Shown piece after piece: positions 26,915 through 35,220 of a stretch of 64,000 nucleotides of DNA (position 1 is its first letter; the number at the start of each line of letters is the position of its first letter). Position numbers and translations under genes: made by a program. The stretch is from Spongiivirga citrea (GTDB lineage: Bacteria; Bacteroidota; Bacteroidia; Flavobacteriales; Flavobacteriaceae), in contig NZ_JAABOQ010000001.1 of NCBI RefSeq assembly GCF_010671565.1, positions 496,001 through 560,000 on the forward strand, in the 5' to 3' direction. The notes under the pieces are model-generated. The model searched no databases. It was not told where the DNA came from and was given only the letters and a program-made list of their open reading frames with translations.

Positions 26915-28120
26915 CTAATCGTTTAGTTGTTTTTTAAGTAGATCGATTTCTACTTGAAGTTTCTCAATCTCTAATTTTCTCAGATCAGGATCTTTATGAT
27001 CAGCACATCCGCAATCGCAAATTGAACATTCTGAAACCTTTGGTTCGGCAATTACATTATGCGTACGAACACAATACTCCGTTTTATGAACTACTCGCGG
27101 TTTATTAAACTTGCTATCCCTAATCGCTTTGATACGTTTTAAAATCGCATTCTTAGATTTAGCCGGTACGTTCAACGCTGCAAATCTATTGTTCAATAAT
27201 GCATCGTCAAGCTCTAAAAACTGACGTTCCTCTCTAGGATTTAACTGCTCAAATGACCTTGAAACACTTACATTCTTAGAAGGTTGACTAGCAGAAACTG
27301 CAGCTGCTGCAAATGCAACATTACTTGCGATATTGCTCGCTGCCTGGCTTCGATTTCCTAAATCTGCAAGTTCTAAAGTTTTAACAGGTAGAATCTCCTG
27401 AGTATCACTTACAGCTAATTGTTTCAGGATAAAAGGAGAACGATTACCGAATATCGGTGGTAATACTCTAACAATATCAAACTTTACTGACAAGAGTGAT
27501 ACTTCAAAACTATACTTCTTATGCAATTGTTTAAAGAAATAAGTAACCACTTTGCAATCATTCGGATTCTTAATTTTCCTTAGTGACCTGAAGCGATTTT
27601 CCACTTCGGTCTTAATATCAATTGCCACGTCATATTTGCGGCTAACACTCAGAGAGGTTTTTGCAATTACTTCGTTAAAGAAACTTTGATCGAAACTAAA
27701 ATCTTGCTCAGCCGTTACCTCAGCTCCACCTCCAAATAGTCCGAAGAAGTTAAAGCCACCTCCAGCACTTTGGGTAAAATTGAAATCTTGGCTACTATTA
27801 AGTTCAACACGCATGGTGTTTTGTAGTTCTGTCTCAAACTCACTTTCTACCGATCGCTCTTCGTGAAGTGCTTTTGAATACTTAGAACGTCGCACAATTT
27901 CAACTTCCTGCTCTTCGCCTGGTAATAAGCTAAATGCATTGATCAAATTTCCAGGAGCAAAACCTTCAAAACAAGTTTTAATCTGATAATTTCTTGTAAT
28001 TACTAGACGGAATGCTCCTAATCGGATGGTGTGATGTGTTTTGTACCTTGAGGTCCTACACGGATCACAACCATCAACAATTTCGGTACCTAAGTCATAG
28101 GTACATTGGTCCATTTTCAT
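26915..28120 (-). CDS. unrecognised 401-residue protein with cysteine clusters and glycine-rich segment
   Basis: I do not recognise this family. No signal peptide is seen. The N-terminus has three Cys (CTYDLGTEIVDGCDPC); the middle (about 130-150) is rich in Gly and Phe (GGGFNFFGLFGGGAEVTAEQ) within an alternating beta-like stretch; around 265-285 lies an Ala- and Ser-rich segment (ASNIASNVAFAAAAVSAS). Near the C-terminus is a compact cluster CSICDCGCADH that could bind metal, followed by a short coiled coil (LRKLEIEKLQVEIDLLKKQL). It stands alone, convergent with the VanX-like gene, with 282 bases of unassigned DNA upstream. Confidence 0.7.
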   Translation of the reverse strand: MKMDQCTYDLGTEIVDGCDPCRTSRYKTHHTIRLGAFRLVITRNYQIKTCFEGFAPGNLINAFSLLPGEEQEVEIVRRSKYSKALHEERSVESEFETELQNTMRVELNSSQDFNFTQSAGGGFNFFGLFGGGAEVTAEQDFSFDQSFFNEVIAKTSLSVSRKYDVAIDIKTEVENRFRSLRKIKNPNDCKVVTYFFKQLHKKYSFEVSLLSVKFDIVRVLPPIFGNRSPFILKQLAVSDTQEILPVKTLELADLGNRSQAASNIASNVAFAAAAVSASQPSKNVSVSRSFEQLNPREERQFLELDDALLNNRFAALNVPAKSKNAILKRIKAIRDSKFNKPRVVHKTEYCVRTHNVIAEPKVSECSICDCGCADHKDPDLRKLEIEKLQVEIDLLKKQLND

Positions 28121-28402
28121 GATTGGTTGATTTAAATGATGCCTACTCTATTTATCGGCTTTTCGGTTTACGCCTAGTTCATTGATTTAGCCCTTGAACT
28201 TCACAAAATTAGATGTGCAAGGCCTATTAAATCAAGAGTAGAAATGCGGTATCGAATAAAGAAGACTACCCAATTTTAGAAGTATTTTTCCTCGGGAAAT
28301 CAAAGTGAAAGGTGGTAGTAAGAAAAGGGGAAAGTAAGGTGCAGTTAAAGTAAATATCTATAAACCAAATTTGCAGTATTAAAGTAAAGTCAATTCATGT
28401 AA

Positions 28403-28984
28403 CTATTGCTTTTTTAAAGTAACATTGCTGTATTTCGCATTTACATCAACTAATTTAGTGGAACTCGTTGTTCCGTTTTGTCCTAATAAGTAAATGGTAT
28501 CCCAAGATTTCTTTTCTGTTACTTTTAAACTTTCAGGATGGTCTATTCTGCTGCGTTCACCCTGATATTTAAAATCATAAGTTGTGCTTGGTAAAACGAT
28601 TACGGCATCGGTATTTTGTAAACTAACCAATACCGATTTGAATTTAGGATTTACCTTATCTATACTTAATGAGCCTCCTCTTGACGATAAAAATACATTC
28701 GTCATCACTTCATCAATAACAACGTCTGATGACTTTGCCAAAAGATTAAGCTCCTTTACATTTTTAAGTTGTACATCCTTAATATAATTTACGTTTAGGC
28801 GTCCGCCGTTCCAGTTATCAATGATAACTGGAGCGTAGGAACACTTAATTTCTGTTTGATCACCATCAATCACTTCAGCTAATAAGCTGCTATGTGATAA
28901 ATCGGCTTTGATATTTCGTAGTACATTGGCCATTTTAACCTCGCCATGACGCACATTCATATTGAGTTTAGTGCCTTTTGGCAT
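28403..28984 (-). pseudogene. 3' half of a frameshifted DUF4097-like exported protein gene
   Basis: Encodes 193 residues starting MPKGTKLNMNVRHGEVKMANV, with a repetitive beta-strand pattern (ADLSHSSLLAEVIDGDQTEIKCSYAPVIIDNW, ELNLLAKSSDVVIDEV) typical of DUF4097-like beta-helix proteins. It has no signal peptide of its own and begins 2 bases after the stop of the upstream half. If one base is restored near 28999, the codons read through as VKRTIIIKMPKG, an unbroken strand leading into this part. It is therefore the C-terminal half of the gene at 28987-29841, not a separate gene. Confidence 0.75.
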
Positions 28985-28986
28985 TT

Positions 28987-29841
28987 TTATAATGATGGTC
29001 TTTTCACTTTGGCACTATTCTCATCATCCTTGCCGCCGTAGACTCTGAAAAATGAATTCTGCCCTCCATCGGACCAAATCACACTTCCATTAGCACGCCT
29101 TTCCTGTTCGTATCTTTTTCCCTTGTCAACTCTACTATTTAGTTCTTTCTGACGCTTTTTTATTTTTTCTTCTCGTTCTTTCAGCAATTTTTCTCTACGC
29201 TCAGCATATTTACTCTTTCTCTCCTCCAATTGCTCCGTTCGCTCTGCTAAACGCTTAGCCCATTTTTCCATGCGTTCTTCCCAGTCTTCATCATACTTAT
29301 CTTTATATTCTTTTTTCCATTTCTCTACGTACTTGTCGCCATCCTTTTTGTACTTCTCGTAGTCAAAACTAAACTTGTTTTTTCCTGAATACACAAATGG
29401 CATAGGGGGCATTTCATCAATAATGCCAAGTAAAGGTTCCACATCAAACTGCCCATGAAAATCAGGTAATACCCTAAATGAGTAATCATGATCTGTACGC
29501 CCACTTCTTGCTATTGTTGACGCAAATAAGCCACTTCCTCTGCCTGAGTTAATGTCAATCTCTCGACTATTTCCTTTTGCATCAAAATTCCAGTTCTTAA
29601 TGTAGCGGTCTGCATCTTCCTTATCCATATCTTCTACGGTGATGGTCGCCACAATCTCGACGCGATCTTTGTCCCAGGTTTCGAACTGGACATCGGTATG
29701 GGTTGTGTTTACATTAAGGGTTACATCTTTGCTAACATCAAAACCTTCTTTATAAGTCTTGGTTTCTTGTGCAATTACTACTGAGCCAATCAATAGAAAA
29801 GCAATACAGATTTTAAATTGATTGATTATTAAATTGTTCAT
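28987..29841 (-). pseudogene. 5' half of a frameshifted DUF4097-like exported protein gene
   Basis: From ATG 29841 it encodes a signal peptide (MNNLIINQFKICIAFLLIGS, cleavage after VIAQ), a beta domain (TLNVNTTHTDVQFETWDKDRVEIVATITVE) and, about residues 150-260, a long charged coiled region dense in Lys, Glu and Arg. The frame stops at KVKRPSL, where the family should continue into the beta-helix carried by 28403-28984. A single lost A explains it. The gene closes a sigma, membrane protein, exported protein unit and overlaps the membrane protein gene by 29 bases. A sequencing error cannot be excluded. Confidence 0.75.
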
Positions 29842-30394
29842 TTTTTGATTCTTTAAGTTCTTTAATCTTTTCATTTAAATCGAGCATCAACTGCAAGCGT
29901 TTTTGAAGATTATCTATTTGCGCACCAACGATTAACTCATTCGGACCGAACTCGTTTAACTCTTTATTTAACAATTGAAATTCATCGGTTAACTCATTTA
30001 GTTGATCCATATAGGAATCGAATAATGCCTTGGTTTCTTCTGTAGATTCAACCTGAGAAAGTTGATAATTAATGTTAGAGACATAGTAGTTCTCAATCTT
30101 TTTGAGATCAGGGGATATATCACCTAAAGAAAGTCCCTTTTCCTCCTCACTATCTATCTGGACAATAGTTTCCTGAGGATTATCGACCGATTTTAAGGAT
30201 TGATACCAAATACCAAGTGAAACTAAGACAACTACAGAGGCAGCGGCTATCCATAAAAATGGATAATTCCCTTTTCGCTTCTCTGGCAATGCCTCTTCTA
30301 ACTTATCTAAAAAACGATTTTCATGTCCCGATGTCAATTTAGATGTACTGTTTTCGGCCTCGGCTTCAAACATTTTTCTAAGATCCTGTCCCAT
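29813..30394 (-). CDS. single-pass membrane protein, candidate anti-sigma factor
   Basis: A 193-residue protein with a cytoplasmic-type N-terminus (1-40), one transmembrane helix (FLWIAAASVVVLVSLGIWY, about 46-64) and a helical extracytoplasmic part with leucine-rich coiled character. It overlaps the sigma gene upstream by 17 bases and the exported protein downstream by 29 bases, as anti-sigma genes often do. No HxxxCxxC zinc motif is present. The role is inferred from position. Confidence 0.65.
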   Translation of the reverse strand: MGQDLRKMFEAEAENSTSKLTSGHENRFLDKLEEALPEKRKGNYPFLWIAAASVVVLVSLGIWYQSLKSVDNPQETIVQIDSEEEKGLSLGDISPDLKKIENYYVSNINYQLSQVESTEETKALFDSYMDQLNELTDEFQLLNKELNEFGPNELIVGAQIDNLQKRLQLMLDLNEKIKELKESKNEQFNNQSI

Positions 30395-30920
30395 TTCGTT
30401 TATGTTTTAAAAGTTCTTTGAGTTTTAATTTCCCTCTCATTAATTGTGTTCGTGATGCGGTTTCAGAAATCTGCAGTATTTCTGAAATCTCACTGTGGTC
30501 ATACCCTTCCATTAAATACAACATGACCACATATTTGTATTTTTCTGGAAGTTGTTCAATAGCCTGTTTGACCTCATCGATTGAGATGGTTTCTTCAATT
30601 ACCCAATCATTGTCATCAGCTATTGAAAGTGGTATATCGTCAATTTGAACCCAGCGCTCTTGTTCGGCTCTTAACTTGTCGATACTTTTATTCACTACTA
30701 TTCGCTTTAGCCAAGCACCAAAAGTTACTTCTCCAGTAAACTGATGCAATTTTTGAAACGCTTTAATAAAGGCTTCTTGCATTACATCTTCAGCATCGTG
30801 CGTATTTTTCACAAAACGATTTGCTACACAAAACATGGCATCGCAGTACTGCTTGTACAATACCATTTGCGACCTACGGTCATTCTGCTTGCAACGTTCT
30901 ATAATGTCAACTTGCGACAT
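30378..30920 (-). CDS. ECF RNA polymerase sigma factor
   Basis: A 180-residue ECF factor with region 2 (FCVANRFVKNTHDAEDVMQEAFIKAFQKLHQF, FGAWLKRIVVNKSIDKLR) and region 4 (IEQLPEKYKYVVMLYLMEGYDHSEISEILQISETASRTQLMRGKLKLKELL). It heads a unit with a candidate anti-sigma protein and a now broken exported protein. Unlike the sigma gene at 24293, no TGTAACC-N16-CGTC element is seen upstream, so its promoter specificity probably differs. Confidence 0.92.
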   Translation of the reverse strand: MSQVDIIERCKQNDRRSQMVLYKQYCDAMFCVANRFVKNTHDAEDVMQEAFIKAFQKLHQFTGEVTFGAWLKRIVVNKSIDKLRAEQERWVQIDDIPLSIADDNDWVIEETISIDEVKQAIEQLPEKYKYVVMLYLMEGYDHSEISEILQISETASRTQLMRGKLKLKELLKHKRNGTGS

Positions 30921-31044
30921 GCTGATTGGTAACTTGGTTTAGTTGATGTTCAGTTTTAAAGACGTAAGAAAGAAAACAGTGTGGCAAAAGCAGTTAATTT
31001 TAACATTTGATTATGTAATTTACGGCTGAAAATCCACAGCGAAA

Positions 31045-31953
31045 TTGAGCAAAATCATTCTTGAAAATTCTCATTTAAAGGTTGAAATTTTGACCTATGG
31101 GGCCATTATACAACGTTTGTTCGTTAAAAAACATAATGACAATTGGCAAAATGTAGTCATTGGTTTAAATACTGAAGAAGATTATAAAAAAGGTAATCCA
31201 GCATACCTCGGGGCATGTATCGGTCCTTATGCGGGTCGGATTGATAAAGGAATGTTCCCTCTTGAAGGGAAGATAATTCAACTTGATTCAAAAGATGGTG
31301 TGCATCTTCATGGTGGTAAATCTGGATTTCATATGAGAGAATGGACAATTGAAAAATCCGGTAAAGGCGAGAAGCCATTCATAACACTTCACTTGAACAA
31401 TAACCATGAGTATAGGGGTTACTCAGGGAATACTACAATTAAATTGACCTATACCTTAGTTAAAAACGAATTGCAACTGCATTATCATGGAACAACTGAT
31501 AAAAGCACGCTACTAAACCTCACCAATCATTCCTATTTTAATCTGGGTGATGGACTTCCTATTACAGAACATACATTGTTTATAGATGCGGATCATTACT
31601 TAGAAACTGATAATCGCTTAATTCCAACAGGAAAAAAAATAAGAACAACTAATTCTGCATATGACTTTAAAACCAAGAGAAAGATAGAATCTCCTTTTTT
31701 AGATGACACTTTTATTCTAAATAACGATAAGAAAGTACAAGCTTGTTTGTCCTGTCTAAACACAGGACTGAAAATGGAAGTCATTACGGATCAACCTGGT
31801 ATGGTCGTTTTCACTCCAAAAGAAGGTAATAGTATTTGCTTTGAAACGCAACACTTTCCGGATGCACCCAATCATCCTAATTTCCCAAATACTGTTTTGA
31901 ATCCGAATGAAATGTATCTTCAGAAAACGGCATTTAAATTTTCGCTACTTTAG
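31045..31953 (+). CDS. galM: aldose 1-epimerase
   Basis: Interconverts alpha and beta anomers of galactose and related sugars. The 302-residue beta-sandwich protein has the catalytic His in NLTNHSYFNLGDG (about residues 163-175) and the catalytic Glu in CFETQHFPDAPNHPNFP near residue 270, with GPYAGRIDKGMF near the N-terminus. It is somewhat shorter than the usual 340 residues and lacks a signal peptide. The start is TTG 31045; no better codon exists in the frame. Confidence 0.92.
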   Translation: MSKIILENSHLKVEILTYGAIIQRLFVKKHNDNWQNVVIGLNTEEDYKKGNPAYLGACIGPYAGRIDKGMFPLEGKIIQLDSKDGVHLHGGKSGFHMREWTIEKSGKGEKPFITLHLNNNHEYRGYSGNTTIKLTYTLVKNELQLHYHGTTDKSTLLNLTNHSYFNLGDGLPITEHTLFIDADHYLETDNRLIPTGKKIRTTNSAYDFKTKRKIESPFLDDTFILNNDKKVQACLSCLNTGLKMEVITDQPGMVVFTPKEGNSICFETQHFPDAPNHPNFPNTVLNPNEMYLQKTAFKFSLL

Positions 31954-31979
31954 TAGTAGCAACCAAAATCAATCAAAAA

Positions 31980-32525
31980 ATGAAAAAATTTATCGTTTGG
32001 ACGGCATTAATACTTGGTATTTTGACCTTACTGTTCTTCTTCGTATTTGTGCCAATCATGAAAAGTAGTACCAAAAAACATAGTCCTGAAGAGACAATCA
32101 CCTATACCAAAAACAACAATAACATCGAAGTTTTTTATTGTAGGCCGTATAAAAAAGGTCGGGAAATTTTCGGTGGACTCATACCTCTTGATGAAGTATG
32201 GAGAACTGGCGCAAACGAAGCCACAACTTTTGAAACCAAAAATGATCTTAGTTTTAATGGCGAGACCTTACCCAAAGGAAAGTATACCTTATGGACCAAA
32301 CCAGGTTTAAGTAGCTGGCAGGTTATTTTTAATAGTGAACTATACGGTTGGGGCGTTTCATTTGGTGGAGTTGCCTCTAGAAAACCAGAATCAGATGTTT
32401 TAAAGATCACTGTTCCTGTACAACAGGTGCCAGAAGTAGAACAATTCACTATTTCATTTGAAGAGAATCCACAAGCAATGACGCTTTCTTGGGATCAGAC
32501 CAAAATTAGTGTTCCCTTTCAATAA
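31980..32525 (+). CDS. DUF2911 family membrane-anchored protein
   Basis: A 181-residue protein with one N-terminal helix (IVWTALILGILTLLFFFVFVPIM) and a DUF2911 domain, seen in VFYCRPYKKGREIFGGLIPLDEVWRTGANEATTFETKNDLSFNGETLPKGKYTLWTKPG. DUF2911 is frequent in exported Bacteroidota proteins and its function is unknown. It is 26 bases after galM and 5 bases before meaB, so the three may be cotranscribed. Confidence 0.87.
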   Translation: MKKFIVWTALILGILTLLFFFVFVPIMKSSTKKHSPEETITYTKNNNNIEVFYCRPYKKGREIFGGLIPLDEVWRTGANEATTFETKNDLSFNGETLPKGKYTLWTKPGLSSWQVIFNSELYGWGVSFGGVASRKPESDVLKITVPVQQVPEVEQFTISFEENPQAMTLSWDQTKISVPFQ

Positions 32526-32530
32526 TTAAA

Positions 32531-33622
32531 TTGGATAGCAATAACAAAAATAAATCCGCTTTAAGCGAAAAAGATGGGGTTGAACAACCTCAAAGTATGA
32601 ACTCAAGTGCTTCTTCTACAATAAAGAAAAAGAGAAGGCAGCAAATTGATATTAACACATTAGGACAACAACTTATTCAAGGGAATATTACTGCTTTAAG
32701 TCGCGGCATTACCTTGGTAGAAAGTGAAAATTCAAATCATCAACAACAAGCTGAGCAGCTAATTGAGTATTGCTTACCTCATGCCAATAAATCTGTTAGA
32801 ATTGGCATTACTGGTGTTCCCGGGGTTGGAAAAAGTACATTTATTGAGGCTTTTGGTAACCATTTGACCTCTCTTAACAAAAAGGTTGCTGTACTAGCTG
32901 TTGATCCTAGTAGTAGCATTTCTAAAGGCAGTATTCTTGGTGATAAAACAAGAATGGAGGATCTCGTTAAAAACAAAAACGCATTTATTAGGCCTTCCCC
33001 TTCTGGAGATTCCTTAGGCGGTGTTGCCAAAAAAACAAGGGAGAGTATTATTCTTTGTGAAGCAGCTGGTTTTGATACTATTTTAATTGAAACAGTTGGT
33101 GTAGGGCAATCAGAAACGGCGGTGCACAGTATGGTCGATTTCTTTTTATTATTGAAATTGGCTGGAGCGGGTGATGAATTGCAAGGTATTAAACGTGGGA
33201 TTATTGAAATGGCTGATGCGATTATCATTAATAAAGCGGATAAGGATAACGTGAAACGCGCAAAAATGGCTAAAACAGAATTCCAACGCGCGCTACATTT
33301 ATATCCGCCAAAAGCATCTGAATGGATTGCAAAAACAGCTACCTGTTCTGCAATAGAAAATAAAGGCATAGACACTGTTTGGGAAATGATATCGGACTAT
33401 GTTTCACAAACAAAAGCCAACAACTATTTCGAAGCCAACCGCAAAGAGCAAAACAAATACTGGCTTATTCAAACCATAGAACACCATTTGAAGTCTAATT
33501 TTTATCAGCGTAAAAACATCCAAAATTTATTAGATGAACTGCTACAGAAAGTTAAAGAAGGTCTGGTTTCACCTTTTAGTGCAGCAGCTAAACTATTAGA
33601 TGAATATAAGAAGCTTAAATAG
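32531..33622 (+). CDS. meaB: methylmalonyl-CoA mutase-associated GTPase MeaB
   Basis: A G3E GTPase that loads and protects adenosylcobalamin-dependent methylmalonyl-CoA mutase. The 363-residue protein carries Walker A GITGVPGVGKSTFIEAFG (about 91-108), VLAVDPSSSISKGSILGDKTRM, ETVGVGQSE and INKADKDN (NKxD). The start is TTG 32531; the stretch NKSALSEKDGVEQPQ just after it fits flavobacterial MeaB as I remember it, which supports this start over ATG 32597. The mutase subunits are not in the window; the cobalamin adenosyltransferase at 12664 serves the same cofactor. Confidence 0.94.
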   Translation: MDSNNKNKSALSEKDGVEQPQSMNSSASSTIKKKRRQQIDINTLGQQLIQGNITALSRGITLVESENSNHQQQAEQLIEYCLPHANKSVRIGITGVPGVGKSTFIEAFGNHLTSLNKKVAVLAVDPSSSISKGSILGDKTRMEDLVKNKNAFIRPSPSGDSLGGVAKKTRESIILCEAAGFDTILIETVGVGQSETAVHSMVDFFLLLKLAGAGDELQGIKRGIIEMADAIIINKADKDNVKRAKMAKTEFQRALHLYPPKASEWIAKTATCSAIENKGIDTVWEMISDYVSQTKANNYFEANRKEQNKYWLIQTIEHHLKSNFYQRKNIQNLLDELLQKVKEGLVSPFSAAAKLLDEYKKLK

Positions 33623-33677
33623 CTTTTAAGAACTATTTTTGCTATCAAATAATTAGAAAAAATTAAACCCGATCATA

Positions 33678-34355
33678 TTGAAAGCTAAACTATCAAAATT
33701 AGAAATCTTCGGATTCAGTTTTTTACTGATCGTTTTTGTGCTAGGCCTCTATTTTGGTTTTACTGACGAAAACTACTTTAATTCAGTTTTTACAGTTGAA
33801 GACGGTCTTGTTGAATATTTAACTGCTCTTATGCTTATCGGTATATCAGTTTTATGTCTTTATCGTCTTTTTACCTTGGCAAAAAATAAGAAAGCCTTTT
33901 GGATTATTGGTACTGCTCTATTTGCCATACTTTTTATTTTTGGTGCAGGTGAAGAAATAAGCTGGGGTCAGCGCATTTTCGGGGTAGAATCAAGTGAATT
34001 CTTTAAAGAGAATAATGCACAAGGAGAAACCAACTTGCATAATATGGTAGTTGGTGGTAAGAAAGTAAACAAGCTTATTTTTAGTCAGTTATTAACCTTG
34101 ATATTGGTTATTTACCTGATTATCTGCCCAGTTTTATACCGAAAAGCAAACTGGTTTAAGGATCTGGCTAACCGCTTTGCAGTGCCTATTCCCAAGTGGC
34201 CTCATACCATTGCATTTTTAATTAGTACCGCTGCAGTATTATCAATTCCTTCTGATAGAAAATGGGAAGTGTATGAATTGGCTTTTGGAGTTATTTTCTT
34301 GTTGATTTTTATCAATCCGCTTAATCTTGGGGTATTTACCAAAAATTCCAAATAG
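33678..34355 (+). CDS. multi-pass membrane protein with GEEISWGQR motif
   Basis: A 225-residue protein with about six transmembrane segments. The central loop carries FGAGEEISWGQRIFG followed by NAQGETNLHNM, a conserved polar signature that I have seen in unnamed bacterial membrane proteins. The buried Glu pair and Trp suggest a functional site, but I know no assigned activity. The start is TTG 33678, since the next ATG lies in the second helix. Confidence 0.7.
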   Translation: MKAKLSKLEIFGFSFLLIVFVLGLYFGFTDENYFNSVFTVEDGLVEYLTALMLIGISVLCLYRLFTLAKNKKAFWIIGTALFAILFIFGAGEEISWGQRIFGVESSEFFKENNAQGETNLHNMVVGGKKVNKLIFSQLLTLILVIYLIICPVLYRKANWFKDLANRFAVPIPKWPHTIAFLISTAAVLSIPSDRKWEVYELAFGVIFLLIFINPLNLGVFTKNSK

Positions 34356-34417
34356 AAAATTTCAAGCTCGAATTTCCAATTTCAACAACTTTCAGATTGA
34401 GCGATTTCGCAAAGCAC

Positions 34418-34987
34418 TTAATTTCGAATAAGCCGCTTAGAGGTCAAAGTAAACAGTTTATAAAATCCCCAACCAAACAACATCCCAAAACTCATTCCGG
34501 TGATAACATCTAGTGGATAATGAACTCCTATATAAATTCGGCTATAAGCAACAGATAATGCCCAAATTAACAAAAAAGCAGGCCACCATTTATTAGACCC
34601 TTTCAATAATAAGGCAAAGAAAGTTGCCACGGCAAATGAATTAGAAGCATGCGCCGAGAAGTAACCGAATTTACCACCACAGTAAGATTTAACCAATCGC
34701 ATCTGGCTAAAAATCGCCTCATCATGACAAGGTCGTAAGCGAGCAAATCCATTTTTAAAAGCATTAGAAAGTTGATCGCTAGCCGTTATCATCAATGCAA
34801 CAAAGACAAGTAATAATAATGTCGGTTTTAAACCAAGTTTCTTGTATGAGAAGAAAAGTAAAACTAAATAAAGTGGAATCGAGCTTAGTTTATCAGTAAT
34901 AAACATCCAAAAACCATCCCAAGTTTCGGTTCCAAGACTATTTAGGAAAAGGAAAAGTTGTTGATCATAATTAATAAGCTCTTCCAT
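34418..34987 (-). CDS. PAP2 superfamily phosphatase, membrane
   Basis: A 189-residue polytopic membrane enzyme with the three PAP2 motifs: KNGFARLRP (KxxxxxxRP, near residue 80), FSAHASNSF (the SGH motif with SAH, near 110) and SRIYIGVHYPLD (SRxxxxxHxxxD, near 150). Family members dephosphorylate undecaprenyl diphosphate (BacA/YbjG type) or phosphatidic acid; the substrate here is undecided. It starts 6 bases after the small acidic protein gene. Confidence 0.9.
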   Translation of the reverse strand: MEELINYDQQLFLFLNSLGTETWDGFWMFITDKLSSIPLYLVLLFFSYKKLGLKPTLLLLVFVALMITASDQLSNAFKNGFARLRPCHDEAIFSQMRLVKSYCGGKFGYFSAHASNSFAVATFFALLLKGSNKWWPAFLLIWALSVAYSRIYIGVHYPLDVITGMSFGMLFGWGFYKLFTLTSKRLIRN

Positions 34988-34992
34988 AACCG

Positions 34993-35220
34993 CTATTCAT
35001 CATATCTTGCAACCTCGCGATCATAAAAATCAGTTGCCTGTTGAATCATGTTCTCAGCTTCGGTTTCTAATTCTTTTTGATCCTCTTTATCAAAATCCTC
35101 TAGCCACTCGACTTCATCATTTTCTAGATTGATAATGAATCTTGGGAAATCAGTATGAATCACAAAAATTGCATCTGGAAAATCGGTATTATCGCCTAGT
35201 ATGAATTTTGGTAGTTCCAT
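34993..35220 (-). CDS. small acidic protein, conserved hypothetical
   Basis: A 75-residue acidic protein (MELPKFILGDNTDFPDAIFVIHTDFPRFI) with a helical C-terminal part (about 45-75, EDQKELETEAENMIQQATDFYDREVARY). Its start overlaps the stop of the MATE gene, and the PAP2 gene follows 6 bases later, so it belongs to a compact unit. I believe it is conserved in Flavobacteriia; its function is unknown. Confidence 0.75.
   Translation of the reverse strand: MELPKFILGDNTDFPDAIFVIHTDFPRFIINLENDEVEWLEDFDKEDQKELETEAENMIQQATDFYDREVARYDE

Noticed and set aside
28121-28402. 282-base gap upstream of the 401-residue protein gene
   Set aside because: A TAATTTTG box on the minus strand (28204-28211) has no upstream box at the right distance, and no frame or hairpin stands out, so nothing is called.
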